The notes under the pieces: generated by a model | Seen by the model: the letters and a program-made list of their open reading frames with translations, nothing else | Told to the model about the DNA's origin: nothing | Databases searched by the model: none | Program-made: the position numbers and the translations under genes | Shown here: piece by piece, positions 51,766-63,606 of the stretch | How the letters are laid out: each line of letters begins with the position of its first letter | How positions within the stretch are numbered: position 1 is the stretch's first letter | Assembly (NCBI GenBank): GCA_037044905.1 | Contig: JBAOKB010000008.1 | Coordinates: 1 to 64,000 of the forward strand | Reading direction: 5' to 3' | Length of the DNA stretch: 64,000 bases | Source: Hortaea werneckii | Lineage: Eukaryota; Ascomycota; Dothideomycetes; Mycosphaerellales; Teratosphaeriaceae

Positions 51766-52761
51766 TTCTCAGTTGCAATTGATTGAAATGAGTGTAAATG
51801 TGCATGAATGAGTTGTCGATATAGCAGGCTTGCTAAACGTCGTGATGGCTCGTTGATCAAGTCCGTCGATGGAAGCTGACGTTCACCAGCCGCTGTGCAG
51901 AAACAAAAGGGCTGCGCCCAAGCAGATCATTTCGCCCAGAGGAAGATTTCCATGACTTATAACTCCCTGCGGTTTGTAGAAACACGCAAGCAATAGTTGC
52001 ACCGCCCAACATCCTGGGCCGCGGCGTCATGGGGAATACGAAAAAGCCAAAGTTTTCGTATTGGGGAGAGTAAATCGTGTGATTCGTCAGTTACTTGTGC
52101 ACCACTTCACAGGAGACACGCCAGTATTCACTAGTGTTGCGCCGAATCTGAGCCAATGTCTAACACGATGGGGAAGCATTATACCTTTTGATCGTTTATA
52201 ATGTTGCAGTTGCTGCCGGGTGGCTTGAGAGGGGAGTCTAAAAATCAAGAATAAGGTTCCGTGCTGTTGTTGAACATGAATGTTGTCCCTCCTTCACGCA
52301 AGGTGAGGAAGGGTACCTACTTAGCAGATCTGTCAAGAGAAACGGATGCGAACCGTAACCTAATTTAACCTCTAAATCCATACTAGTGCGCTGCAATAGA
52401 GGAAGTCAGGGCTCAGTGTGTAAGTGGCCAAAGATTCACGACAGAGGTTGAATTAGGGAGTGGTAATCGAGGGACCAGTTACATCTTCCATCATTTGGCG
52501 ATCACTGCGCTCGTCTGTTCTAGACACCCAGAAAAGGCCTTTGCAGATGCTACGTGGCCGCGCCAAATCTCTTCGCTATAGCTTTATTGCAGAATGCCGT
52601 CAATGACAATCAACGGATAAGGCGTCTACACACTCTACACTCTAGCACTGCAGTCGTCGAGCTAACCTGCAGCTCGGCCCAAACCAGTTACGAAGACTTG
52701 TTGCTTGCTACAAGCGGCGTTACCACTGCTGCCAGGAGTAACCACCTCCCAAAACAGAAGC
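51766..52761. other. Divergent promoter region, 1 kb
   Basis: Between the MARVEL-like gene (-) and the glycosyltransferase (+). No gene seen. Contains a GGGTACCTACTTAG stretch near 52312-52325, distantly like the TACCTAGG elements. Confidence 0.5.
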
Positions 52762-55352
52762 ATGGAGCCCGGAAGCAACAGATTTAATCCACCCTCATAC
52801 AGTGAGCTTGACGCCGACAGCTTTCCGGCCGAGGGCATCGACTTGCGGAGTAAGTCGCTCTTCTGCTCAATGTGCCTTTGACTCGCTCACAGTCCTACAG
52901 ACGATGGCCGAATCGACGTTGAATGCGAATCCCGTGTTGGTCGAGCACTCTCTCGCGTCATTCCAGCCGGTACATTACCCAATTTCGACTCGGCAGGACA
53001 AGCCAACACATCAAAACGACCAACATGCCTCCAAGCCCCCGCGCCACTGAACATCGTGATCCAAGTCGTAGGCAGCAGAGGCGATGTCCAACCTTTCATC
53101 GCGCTGGGCTGCGAGCTTCAAAAAAGCCATGGTCATCGAGTCAGGATCGCCACTCACGGCGTCTTCGAAGACTTCGTCCGCCAATCCGGCTTAGAGTTCT
53201 TCTCTATAGGCGGAGACCCAGCAGAGCTAATGGCCTACATAGTCAAGAACCCCGGTCTGATACCGAGCATGCGAAGCCTCAAAGCTGGGGACATCCAAAA
53301 GAAACGCAAGATGCTCGCAGAAATGCTACGGGGATGTTGGAAGTCTTGTATCGAGCCTGACTCGCAATCCGGAGCGCCTTTCGTTGCAGACGCTATCATC
53401 GCGAACCCGCCGAGCTTCGCTCACATCCACTGCGCTCAGGCGCTTGGGGTGCCGATCCACATGATGTTCACGATGCCCTGGAGTAGTACGCGTGCATTCG
53501 CCCATCCTTTGGCTAATCTGAAGTTCTCGCCTAAGACCGATCCTAATATCGCGAATTACATTTCGTACGGATTGGTGGAGTGGTTGACGTGGCAGGGCAT
53601 GGGCGATATTATCAACGAATGGCGGCGGGAGCTTGGGTTGGAAGATGTCCCCCTCTCTGAAGGCTCTAGATTGGCCGAAGGCTTGAAGATCCCGCATACT
53701 TACTGTTGGTCGCCAGCGTTGGTACCGAAGCCCACGGATTGGCCGGACCATATCGATGTTTGCGGCTTCTTCTTCCGGCAGGTGCCGTCTTACAACCCTC
53801 CGACTGACCTGGCCTCCTTTTTAAAGTCCGGCGACAGGCCAGTGTACATCGGGTTCGGCAGCATAGTCCTCGATGATCCGGCAGCAATGACTGAAGAGAT
53901 CCTGGCGGCGGTGCAGAAAGCAGGAGTACGTGCGATCGTGTCACGCGGATGGAGCAATCTGGGTGAGGGCAGAGACTCGAACGAGAACGTGTTCTGGCTC
54001 GGCGATTGTCCGCATGAATGGCTATTCCAGCATGTTTCAGCCGTCGTGCACCACGGTGGTGCAGGGACGACTGCGTGCGGGTTGCTGAATGGTTGCCCGA
54101 CCTGCATAGTCCCATTTTTTGGAGAGTCAGTATATCACTTCATGCGCTGGACAAAGCATCGGGACTAACTTCCCACAGTCAACCGTTCTGGGGCCGGATG
54201 GTGGCTACCGCAGGTGCGGGACCACCACCTATCCCACATGCGACCTTGACGAGTGAAAGACTTGCAGAAGCCATTCGGAGGTGTCTAGAACCAGAGACAC
54301 GGGAAGCAGCTAGAGCCGTGGCGCAGAAAATGAAACAAGAGTCGGGTGTACTTACGGCGGTAGACTCGTTCCATCGCCACCTGCCACCAGACCTGAAATG
54401 TGACTTATCCGGACCGGGGCCGGTAGCATGGCAATACAAGCATGGCCGGAAGAAACTAAAGATCTCCAAAACAGCTGCTTCGATACTGTCTGTTCAAGGC
54501 GTGATCGACGAGCGGAAGCTCACTCATCATGCCACGAAGACGATCGTGATAGACATCAAGCGCTGGGATCCAATCACAGCGATCCTCTCAGCCACGTTAC
54601 AGTCGACAACGGATCTTGGCAGTGCAGCTTCCGGTGCAGTTACTAGACCGTACAAGGCATTCAGAAGAGGACGTAGTGCCACGCCCGATTCTAGGAAAGC
54701 CCAATCAGGCGACTCAGAGCTCTCGAGTGTTGCATCACGCAAGTCTGATGGTGATCTTAGAGAGCCTGGGCTGATGGCGCCAGGCAACCAGAGGGAGTAC
54801 GATGAAAATGCTGACAAGAGACGTGAGAGAGATAGGGCCGTCGCTACTGCATCAGCCCGAGGTATCGGCAGGATGGTGGCAACACCTTTCAAAGCCGGCT
54901 TGGTGGACATTCCCTTAGCAGCCTCTGAAGGCATGCGCGCCGTCCCACGCTCGGGGAGGGAGAAGGAGAACTCATACACTCCAGGGAAAGTGACCGACTG
55001 GAGATCCGGGTCCACCGTCGCACTTCGATACCTTGGCCATAGTATCTACGAGGGCTGCACAGGGATTTTCATCAAGACCTACCGCCGCAAGCAGGCCGAG
55101 GGCGCTAAAGGTGTAGCAAAGGGGCTGGGCGAGGGTCTGGTGGACTTTACCATGAAGACTGGTTCCGGCTTCATCGGCCTGGTGGCGTATCCCAGCCAAG
55201 GGGTATACAGGAGTCTGCACTCGGCCCTCCATCAATCAACTAGGAATCAGGTCGTCGTTGCGAAGAGAGCTGAAGGCCAGTGGCTGAGTAGAGAGCTTGG
55301 GAGTGACAGTGCGGAAGTCCAGCGCGTAGTCCAGAGATTCAAGTCGTTGTAG
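52762..55352 (+). CDS. Sterol-glucosyltransferase-like UDP-glycosyltransferase
   Basis: Exons 52762-52849, 52901-54125 and 54179-55352; introns of 51 nt (GTAAGT..ACAG) and 53 nt (GTCAGT..ACAG); the joins create RNDGRIDV and FFGDQPFW, both known in the family. Product 828 residues. A GT-B fold: IVIQVVGSRGDVQPFIALGCEL opens the acceptor half and HHGGAGTTACGLLNGCPTCIVPFFGDQPFWG closes the UDP-sugar half, with YIGFGSI between. This is the group of yeast Atg26 (UDP-glucose:ergosterol glucosyltransferase), but the GRAM and PH domains that precede the enzyme in Atg26 are absent. A 330-residue tail follows, including GATRPYKAFRRG-like and LVDFTMKTGSGFIGLVAYPSQGVYRSL segments, glycine-rich and likely amphipathic. 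Acceptor not proven; sterols or other lipids are plausible. Confidence 0.9.
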
Positions 55353-56105
55353 GCTGATCGTGGCATTGGTAACTCAGTGCACAGTTGCGTCGGAGTAGGG
55401 ATATGATGATCAAATATTGCCGCTCTCCGAGAGGTATATCTTGCTCCTTCTCATCAAGGTCGAATGTCAGCTAGTCAATATGTGAGCATTGCATTATGTG
55501 AATAATACCTAAGCCAAGCTTATGAGGTCCTTACAGGACGGACTATGTAATCGTCTATCAAGTCCTGATCTGTTCGGCAACATCGTCGGTGGCGGAGCCG
55601 ACCGATGGGCTAGCGGGGTCATGGCCGTAGGAGGTATCAACACGGCAGCATGTACCAGTACCACTTGTTTTCATTGTTTTCCTCAACCTCGTCTTTGTTA
55701 GGAGACTGTGCCATTAATGGTTTTGACGGTCAGAGTGAAATGTCGGACGCGTATCCTGATGCCCTCCGTCGGTCTTAGAATCAAAGAGCGAACATCTCTG
55801 TGTTTGCACCCCGCACTGTGCCACGCCACCTTCACTGCGTGCCATCGGCCGGCTGCGATATCATGATAAGAACATCAATACTGGTCAGCAACATCGATAC
55901 CTAGGTACTCCTAGGCTGTGATTCGCTTTTCAATGTTCGATTTCATTTACTGTGTGCTCTTTCGCTCTTATAACGAGCCTCTTCTTGGAAGCTCACTGGT
56001 CTAGGATTCACCACTGCTCGTCTGCACAACTCAGCGCAGCACCACCGATGTTTGCCTATGCCTTAACGAGAGTGACCTAGCAACTCAGAAGTCCCTCCGC
56101 CCACC
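55353..56105. other. Intergenic; xanthine dehydrogenase promoter
   Basis: 753 bp without a gene. Contains the palindrome TACCTAGGTA at 55898-55907. No GATA cluster striking enough to claim, although nitrogen control of this gene would be expected. Confidence 0.5.
55898..55907. repeat. TACCTAGGTA palindrome
   Basis: Perfect 10-bp palindrome about 200 bp upstream of the xanthine dehydrogenase ATG, followed by CTCCTAGG. Same core as 3831-3857. Confidence 0.6.
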
Positions 56106-59100
56106 ATGGCGCCAGGCATTATCGACCCTCAGCCTGCTGTCCCACAGGAGCGACAGGCGACCTTAGCCTCGGTGACCGAATCTTACGACGATACGCTTCG
56201 TTTCTACCTCAACGGCACAAAGGTCGTTCTCGATACAGCCGACCCCGAAGTCACATTGCTTGAGTATCTACGTGGCATTGGTTTGACGGGCACGAAGTTG
56301 GGATGTGCGGAAGGAGGTTGTGGAGCTTGTACGGTGGTGGTATCGCAATACAACCCAACGACAAACAAGATATACCATGCTTCAGTCAACGCTTGTTTAG
56401 CACCGCTTGTTAGCGTTGACGGCAAACATGTTATTACAGTAGAGGGCATAGGGAACGTCAAAAATCCGCATCCAGCACAAGAGAGGATCGCAAAGGGCAA
56501 TGGATCCCAGTGTGGGTTTTGTACACCTGGCCTTGTCATGAGCCTGTATGCTTTATTACGCAACAATGAAGACCCGTCCGAACACGAGATTGAGGAGGCA
56601 TTCGACGGGAACCTCTGCCGATGTACAGGGTATCGTCCAATCCTAGACGCAGCCCAGTCATTCGGCAGCAAAGGCGCCCAGAAATGCGGCATGTCCAAGG
56701 CCAACGGCGGGAGCGGTTGCTGTATGGATGCGCAGAACGGTGTCAATGGCGCATCGAATGGCGGCTGTTGCAAAGGGGCAGACACCAATGGTGACAGCCA
56801 ACCCATCAAGCGGTTCACGCCACCAGGCTTTATTGAATACAACCCAGATACGCAACTCATATTCCCACCAGCTCTGAAAAAGCACGAATACAAGCCTTTG
56901 GCATTTGGCAATAAGCGGAAACGCTGGTACCGTCCTACAACCCTACAGCAGCTGTTAGAGATCAAGAGCGCCTATCCATCTGCTAAGATCATTGGTGGCA
57001 GCACCGAAACCCAGATTGAGGTCAAGTTCAAAGCGATGCAGTATACTGCCTCCGTATATGTGGGCGACATCTCGGAGTTGAGGCAGTACCGATTCGATGA
57101 CGAGTATCTTGAGATTGGCGGAAACGTCACTCTAACGGATCTCGAGACCTTGAGCAAAGAGGCTGTCGAACACTATGGTCCCGTCAAAGCCCAGCCGTTC
57201 CATGCTATTTACAAGCAGATCAAGTACTTCGCTGGGCGCCAGGTTAGGAACGTAGGCACGCCAGCAGGTAACCTGGCAACAGCAAGTCCCATTTCGGATC
57301 TGAATCCTGTGTTCGTTGCTACGAACGCCACGCTCATAGCGAAGTCTCTAGACTTCACGACGGAGATCCCCATGTCCGAGTTCTTCAAGGCGTATCGAGT
57401 TACGGCATTGCCTCCAGATGCCATCATTTCAGCAATCCGAGTTCCTGTCTTCAAGGAGAAGGGAGAGTACATGCGGGCTTACAAGCAGGCGAAAAGAAAA
57501 GACGACGACATCGCTATAGTTAATGCTGCAATAAGAGTACGGCTCAGCACTGATCACGTCGTTGAAGACACGAGCCTGGTCTACGGCGGCATGGCACCAA
57601 CCACGGTCGGGGCGAAGAACGCTATGGCATATCTAATGGGGAAGAAGTTCACAGACCCGAAGACACTGGAGGGAGTCATGAACGCTCTGGAACAAGACTT
57701 CGACCTGAGATTCGGCGTGCCCGGTGGAATGGCGACCTATCGCAAAAGCTTAGCGCTAGGCTTCTTCTACCGCTTCTATCACGAAATCCTAAGCGAGTTG
57801 AACTCCCCAGATGCCGAGGTCGATACTAATGTACTGAAGGAGATCGAGCGCGAAATCTCTAAAGGTTATAAAGACCACACGGTAGGCGAGAAGTATGAGA
57901 AGAAAGTCATTGGGAAAGAGCAGCCGCATGTGGCGGCCATGAAACAGTGCACTGGCGAGGCACAGTATACGGATGACATCCCGGTCCAGAAGAACGAATT
58001 GTATGGCTGCATGGTGCTTAGTACGAAGGCGCACGCGAAGATCGTCTCTGTCGACCACTCGCCGGCCCTCGATATCCCCGGTGTTGTTGATTATGTCGAT
58101 CACACTGACCTCCCAAATGCCAATGCGAACTGGTGGGGAGCGCCAAACTGCGACGAGGTCTTTTTTGCTGTAGATGAGGTCTTCACGGCTGGCCAACCCA
58201 TTGGGATGATACTGGCTACTTCTGCCAAGCTCGCTGAAGCTGGCGCTCGAGCCGTGAAAGTCGAGTATGAAGAGTTACCTGCAATCTTCACGATTGAAGA
58301 GGCAATTGAGCAGAGCAAGTACTTCGACCATTACCGATACATTCACAACGGCGATGTCGAAGCGGCATTCCAAGATCCGAACAATGTTGTCTTATCCGGT
58401 GTAGCACGGATAGGCGGACAGGAACACTTCTATCTCGAGACGAATGCCTGCGTCGTAGTGCCCAAGCCAGAAGACGGCGAAATGGAAGTATGGTCCGGGA
58501 CTCAGAATCCCAGCGAGACGCAGGCATACGTCGCGCAAGTCACTGGTGTGCAGGCCAACAAGATCGTGTCCAAAGTCAAGAGGATGGGAGGCGGTTTCGG
58601 TGGCAAGGAGACCCGATCGATTCAATTGGCCGGCATCTGCGCCACTGCTGCGAAGAAGGCGGGTAAGCCAGTCCGATGCATGCTCAACCGGGACGAAGAC
58701 ATCATGACTTCAGGACAACGACATCCGTTCCTCGCAAGGTGGAAGGTCGCCGTGACCAAGGATGGCAAGTTGCAGGCGCTGGATGCAGACGTCTTCAATA
58801 ACGGCGGCTGGAGCCAGGACCTCAGTGCTGCGGTCGTGGATCGGGCGCTTTCGCACGTGGATGGCGTGTACAAGATTCCTAATGTGCACGTACGAGGGCG
58901 GATATGCAAGACGAACACGGTATCAAACACTGCCTTCCGTGGTTTTGGTGGACCGCAGGGCATGTTCATCGCCGAGACGTACATGGAGGAGGTGGCCGAC
59001 CACCTCAAGATCCCCATTGAGAAGCTTAGAGAGATCAACATGTACCAACCCGGCGAAACAACTCACTTCAAGCAGGCGCTGCAGGATTGGTATGTCCCGC

Positions 59101-60206
59101 TCATGTGGAAGCAGGTGCTCCAGGAAAGTGAATACGACAAGCGGAGAAAGGAAGTCGAAGAGTTCAACAAGAAGAACAAATGGAAGAAGAGGGGCTTGAG
59201 CATCATCCCTACCAAGTTCGGTATCTCTTTCACCGCGCTTTTCCTCAACCAAGCCGGTGCGCTTGTCCACGTCTATCATGACGGGTCAGTGCTGGTGGCT
59301 CATGGCGGGACTGAGATGGGACAAGGCTTGCACACGAAGATGACGATGATCGCTGCAGAGGCACTGGGCGTCCCATCCGATCAAGTATACATTTCCGAGA
59401 CGGCCACGAACACGGTGGCAAACACCTCCTCCACGGCGGCTTCCGCATCGAGTGACCTGAACGGCTATGCGATTTGGAACGCTTGCTCGCAGATCAATGA
59501 GCGTTTAGCGCCCTATCGGGAGAAGCTGGGCCCTGATGCTAGCATGAAGCAATTAGCCCACGCGGCATACTTCGACCGGGTCAATCTGTCCGCGAACGGC
59601 TTCTACGCCACACCCGACATCGGCTACGTCTGGGGCGCAAACACAGGCCAAATGTTCTTCTACTTCACGCAGGGCGTAGCAGCAGCTGAGGTCGAGATCG
59701 ATACTCTAACCGGCGACTGGACCTGTCGTCGCGCAGACATCAAGATGGACGTCGGCCGCTCCATCAACCCCGCTATCGACTACGGCCAGATTGAGGGGGC
59801 CTTCGTGCAAGGCATGGGTCTCTTCACCATCGAAGAGTCCCTCTGGCATCGCGCCAGCGGCCAGATCTTCACCCGTGGTCCGGGCGCGTACAAGATCCCT
59901 GGATTCAGAGATATCCCGCAGGAGTTCAACGTGAGTTTACTGAAGGATGTCAACTGGGAGAATCTACGCACGATCCAGAGATCACGGGGTGTGGGTGAAC
60001 CTCCATTATTCATGGGCTCGTCGGTCTTCTTCGCTATCCGGGACGCGTTGAAGGCGGCCAGGAAGGAATGGAATGTCGAGGACGTTTTGAGTCTAAGGAG
60101 TCCGGCCACGGTGGAGAGGATCCGGGTTAGCTGTGCGGATCCGATTATCAAGCGAGCGAATGTTGAGCCGCAGGAAGGGGAGAAGAGTTTCTTTATCAGC
60201 ATTTAG
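56106..60206 (+). CDS. XDH: Xanthine dehydrogenase (molybdoflavoenzyme)
   Basis: Single exon, 1366 residues, the usual size (Aspergillus hxA about 1360). It oxidises hypoxanthine to xanthine and urate in purine use as nitrogen source. Domains in order: plant-type 2Fe-2S with Cys67, Cys72, Cys75 and Cys97; a second 2Fe-2S with Cys136, Cys139, Cys171 and Cys173 (QCGFCTPG, CRCTGYRPI); FAD domain at about 280-560 with KIIGGSTETQIEVK and AGNLATASPISDLNP; molybdopterin domains from about 620 with GGGFGGKETR, RGFGGPQGMF and VAHGGTEMGQGLHTK. Between the iron-sulfur and FAD domains is a Cys/Gly/Asn-rich linker of about 50 residues (GGSGCCMDAQNGVNG), common in fungi. No peroxisomal C-terminal signal is obvious. 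All key cysteines are present, so the enzyme looks intact. Confidence 0.97.
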   Translation: MAPGIIDPQPAVPQERQATLASVTESYDDTLRFYLNGTKVVLDTADPEVTLLEYLRGIGLTGTKLGCAEGGCGACTVVVSQYNPTTNKIYHASVNACLAPLVSVDGKHVITVEGIGNVKNPHPAQERIAKGNGSQCGFCTPGLVMSLYALLRNNEDPSEHEIEEAFDGNLCRCTGYRPILDAAQSFGSKGAQKCGMSKANGGSGCCMDAQNGVNGASNGGCCKGADTNGDSQPIKRFTPPGFIEYNPDTQLIFPPALKKHEYKPLAFGNKRKRWYRPTTLQQLLEIKSAYPSAKIIGGSTETQIEVKFKAMQYTASVYVGDISELRQYRFDDEYLEIGGNVTLTDLETLSKEAVEHYGPVKAQPFHAIYKQIKYFAGRQVRNVGTPAGNLATASPISDLNPVFVATNATLIAKSLDFTTEIPMSEFFKAYRVTALPPDAIISAIRVPVFKEKGEYMRAYKQAKRKDDDIAIVNAAIRVRLSTDHVVEDTSLVYGGMAPTTVGAKNAMAYLMGKKFTDPKTLEGVMNALEQDFDLRFGVPGGMATYRKSLALGFFYRFYHEILSELNSPDAEVDTNVLKEIEREISKGYKDHTVGEKYEKKVIGKEQPHVAAMKQCTGEAQYTDDIPVQKNELYGCMVLSTKAHAKIVSVDHSPALDIPGVVDYVDHTDLPNANANWWGAPNCDEVFFAVDEVFTAGQPIGMILATSAKLAEAGARAVKVEYEELPAIFTIEEAIEQSKYFDHYRYIHNGDVEAAFQDPNNVVLSGVARIGGQEHFYLETNACVVVPKPEDGEMEVWSGTQNPSETQAYVAQVTGVQANKIVSKVKRMGGGFGGKETRSIQLAGICATAAKKAGKPVRCMLNRDEDIMTSGQRHPFLARWKVAVTKDGKLQALDADVFNNGGWSQDLSAAVVDRALSHVDGVYKIPNVHVRGRICKTNTVSNTAFRGFGGPQGMFIAETYMEEVADHLKIPIEKLREINMYQPGETTHFKQALQDWYVPLMWKQVLQESEYDKRRKEVEEFNKKNKWKKRGLSIIPTKFGISFTALFLNQAGALVHVYHDGSVLVAHGGTEMGQGLHTKMTMIAAEALGVPSDQVYISETATNTVANTSSTAASASSDLNGYAIWNACSQINERLAPYREKLGPDASMKQLAHAAYFDRVNLSANGFYATPDIGYVWGANTGQMFFYFTQGVAAAEVEIDTLTGDWTCRRADIKMDVGRSINPAIDYGQIEGAFVQGMGLFTIEESLWHRASGQIFTRGPGAYKIPGFRDIPQEFNVSLLKDVNWENLRTIQRSRGVGEPPLFMGSSVFFAIRDALKAARKEWNVEDVLSLRSPATVERIRVSCADPIIKRANVEPQEGEKSFFISI

Positions 60207-60365
60207 AGCGACCCATTCTATGAGGAACGAATGTTACGATATGGTAGATGTTTGGAGAACGAATGCAAAGCTGGATCATGATATCCCATGCCAATGAGAG
60301 CAACACGGTTTCCCTTCATTTCGACCTTTCCCCCAACTCGTTCGGAGTCCATTCGCCATCGCTTC

Positions 60366-61844
60366 CTAAGCAGCATCAATATCGCTCACATGATCCGTCA
60401 CAATGCAATCATAGAGGTCGGTGCCGTAGTAGACGGTATTCCCATCCTGATGCGTCTGACCATAGCTAAGCGTATCGCCGTACTGCCAGAACAAGTCCCC
60501 ACTGTTCCCCTCGGCACCGAGTGCAGTCGTCTGCCATGAACTTTCGACCTCGCAATTATTCGAAAAGCCGAATTCCTCCAGCAAGCAAGGCTTCCCCGCC
60601 GCCGCGCAGGCCTTAGCATGGTTCTCGATCCACGCATTCCCCCATTCCTTCGCCGGCGAGACGGACCAGCTATCCGGGTAGAGATGATAGGTGCAGAAAT
60701 CGATATTCTCGATCGCGCACGTCTCCTCGAAGTCGGAGCCTCCGGCGCCAGTGGTATAGGGATAGCTACCGTCGTCACCGATCGAGAGGCCGAAGCCTTC
60801 CTCTCCTGTGGTCACCATGCGGTTGGCGTCGAGGCTCTTGATGTACGCGGCTGTGTCGGCGATCCAGGTCTTCAGGACGCTGAGGTCGCAGCCTGTGCAG
60901 CGCGGTTCGTTGGCTAGTTCCCAGGCGAAGATGGCGGGGCTGCTGGGGTAGCGGGAAACGACGGCTTTGATGTATTTCTTGTACTGAGTTTGCGCCTTGG
61001 TGTTGTTGTACCTTGAGTGTTTCAGCAGTTGATCAGGGGCCAGTGTCACGAGAAAAGGGGAAAGCTTACCATTGCGTGTTGTCGCTGATGCCGGCATAGT
61101 CAAAGTAAGCTGCCATACCGCCGTAGTCTGTCCAGTTGTTGACAAAGTTGATGCTGGTATGTATTAGTGAAGCTCAGAGCCCTTAGTACAATAATGAGAT
61201 TCTCACATGAGCTTGATGCCATGAGCTTCAGCGCTCTTCACCACATAGTCCAGACGTTGAAGGCCATTGGCGCCAGTGTTGATAGTAGGTTCGCCACCAG
61301 CAAAGGATTGATAATATACAGTTCCATCGCTGGGTGTGGAAGTCACATCGTTGAAACCCCACACGCGTAGGATCTTGAGTCCAGACTCTTTGAGATGCTG
61401 CATGACGAGGTCGACGTCGGCGTCATTGGTGAGGAAGCCAATCCAGTAAGAGTTGGTCCCTGCAAAGTATCCGGATTCTCCATCAATCACGAAGCTATTG
61501 CCGCTCGTAGTTGGGTAGGAAGCAGGAGAGGTACCACTAGGGGAGCCGGTCTCAGTTGGGGAGGCAGTGCTCGGAACTGATGTCGCAGACGACGTGCTAT
61601 CAGACTTGGCCGTAGAGCTAATCACCTTTGTTACAGCGTCCGCTGTTGAAGTGGCTTCGGATCCGCCAGGGATGCATTGCGAGTAGTCGTCGTTGTAGTG
61701 TTCACAGTGGTATCCAGAGACGCATGCTGTGGGACCATTATAGTTGCTACCTCCGCACTGTCCGTACGCGCCGACTTCCTTTTGGGCAGCAGCAAGGAAA
61801 GGAGCAAAGGCTACCAGAGCCGTGAGAGAAGAGGAATGCTTCAT
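60366..61844 (-). CDS. Secreted endo-beta-1,4-mannanase, CBM1-GH5
   Basis: Exons 61844-61207, 61153-61070 and 61011-60366; introns of 53 nt (GTGAGA..CCAG) and 58 nt (GTAAGC..CAAG). Product 455 residues. Signal peptide (about 1-20), then a fungal cellulose-binding CBM1 (YGQCGGSNYNGPTACVSGYHC...QCIP), a Ser/Thr-rich linker of about 75 residues, and a GH5 catalytic domain similar to subfamily 7 mannanases. Acid/base Glu276 is in WELANEP; the nucleophile is Glu387 in LLEEFG; FCTYHLYPDSW carries the conserved His and Tyr of the barrel. It should cut internal beta-1,4 bonds of mannan and galactomannan outside the cell. A GH67 gene begins 1.76 kb away in the opposite direction. Confidence 0.94.
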
Positions 61845-63606
61845 AGTAATGAAGGTGCAGGTCGTGAGAAGTTAGAAGTGAGAAGACGCGGCCTGTTGCG
61901 ACTGCGAAGAGAATGGAGGTGTATATAGATGTCGCCCACCTACCTGTATAGTGACAACTCAAGTCGTGCCCTTTACTTTGCCCCTCTTGACACGGAATCT
62001 ATTTCGCCGTCAATATAAGCATTGCGATGTTCCTCAGCGGTGTTTCAAGGTGACGAGGTGCTTCACTGGACTTGAGCAATGAGACAAGGACAATCCTCGG
62101 GGGAAGAGTCGTCCAGTCTCTTGCACGTAAGATCTTCCAGCAGTCGCAAAAGCTTCATCTTGACTTCATAGAAATCCAAGCGATGTCAATAGAGATGCCC
62201 ACGACGACTTAGGTACGTGGTCTGTCTCGGCCACAAGACACCTCCTATTCATCTATATGCAACTCCATGCATGAAAAGTTGTGTGGGACGTCCCGCCCGG
62301 CCGTTTTCGTCACGGAAGGAGCCACCGCGCTTCCGTTCCCATGCAGCACATCTTTCGCTACCCATGCCCATTTCGTCCTCCCCGTCACCATTTGGACAGA
62401 TTTCGCTCGCTCCCCGTGACGAAAAGGCCATTCAGAGGCCTCAAGTCTTGGCTTACCCTCTTTTGGTGGCCCAATACAGAGTTTGATATTTGGCGGCGGA
62501 CACTTCGCCTAATCCGCATCTGTCTTGAGCAAAGCAGAGGCGGTGGCATGTCTGGACGAGAGACTACGTCAAATGGACTTCACCGGCTTCCATGGACGAT
62601 TCCGAGTCCTGGTCCGATCGACTCACATCGTGGAGTCTAAGTAGACGCTCCCTCATACTTGGTCTTGCCAGGATGCCTTGGTCGTAGCGACGGCAGACTA
62701 AACCGTAGTCGCACAAATTTGCCCCATTCTGTCTTTGGATGACACTATCTTCCGGCCTCACAGCGAGCCAGCATCTGAAAGAGGAGCTATTTCGCCAACC
62801 AGACCTTATAGAAAATGTCTTTAGCATGTCACGATCAAGACGGCCCAGAAGTCGGCACTACGCAATACAGCAAGCGATCTGCGGCATCAGCAAGATGATG
62901 CTCCCTGGTGGGATACTTAGTCGCCATCTGTGATTGAAACCCTCGACTACTGCAAGGTCTGGCCTTGACTTCTCTCCCTTGAAGATGTCGAAGGCTGCAA
63001 AGCTAAGATACGAAGAACATGTCAATCGTAGATTTCCTTTCGCCCTTCTTGACGGCGGCAAGATTGCATCAACCGTCGTACGCTGGGTTGCTAATGTGGC
63101 ACTCAAGGTGGTCCGTAGTACTCGATTGCTCTATCCAAACCATAAATTGTGTGCTACAATAGGCAAATTATGGCTAGCCATCTTCGCCTTTCGCTCCCGC
63201 CACATTTTCCCTCCAATCGCATGACGGCTTCAGGGCAGTGCACCACTCGCCAAACATGCTCAAGCACCTCAGAGCTGCCTAGCTCATCATCGGCTTTTGT
63301 GAAGGTCAACCGGTTATTTCTGCACGTGGCTGGAGACCTCGCAGCAGTTGCCGACGGGACCTTCCCTTTGGGGGCGTCATGAGCTTGGCAAAGTGGACTT
63401 CTCCACGCCAAGCATGGCTTGGTTCTCCATTCTCCTCCGGGTAAAATGAAGGATAAACCGGACTACAGGACCACCGCACGCTACACCCGCTGGAGACAGG
63501 CGGCGTTACTGCACTGGCAACATGTATATATCAGTTTCGCCGGTGCCACGCAGGAACATGCGAGATCGACACTTTGGTGCATTGCTGCAGGCAGGGTTCG
63601 TGCAAA
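61845..63606. other. Shared upstream region of mannanase and alpha-glucuronidase genes
   Basis: 1.76 kb between two divergent plant-cell-wall-enzyme genes. I see no gene in it; short open frames on both strands look random. For the mannanase, a TATA-like element lies at 61919-61928. Binding sites for XlnR, ClrB or CreA are likely by analogy but I did not locate a convincing cluster. Confidence 0.5.
61919..61928 (-). promoter_or_regulatory. TATA-like element of the mannanase gene
   Basis: CTATATACAC on the - strand about 75-85 bp upstream of the ATG, a normal distance for a fungal TATA box allowing a short leader. Confidence 0.5.

Noticed and set aside
52762..60206. Glycosyltransferase and xanthine dehydrogenase as a functional pair
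   Set aside because: Same strand and adjacent, but unrelated chemistry and separate promoters.
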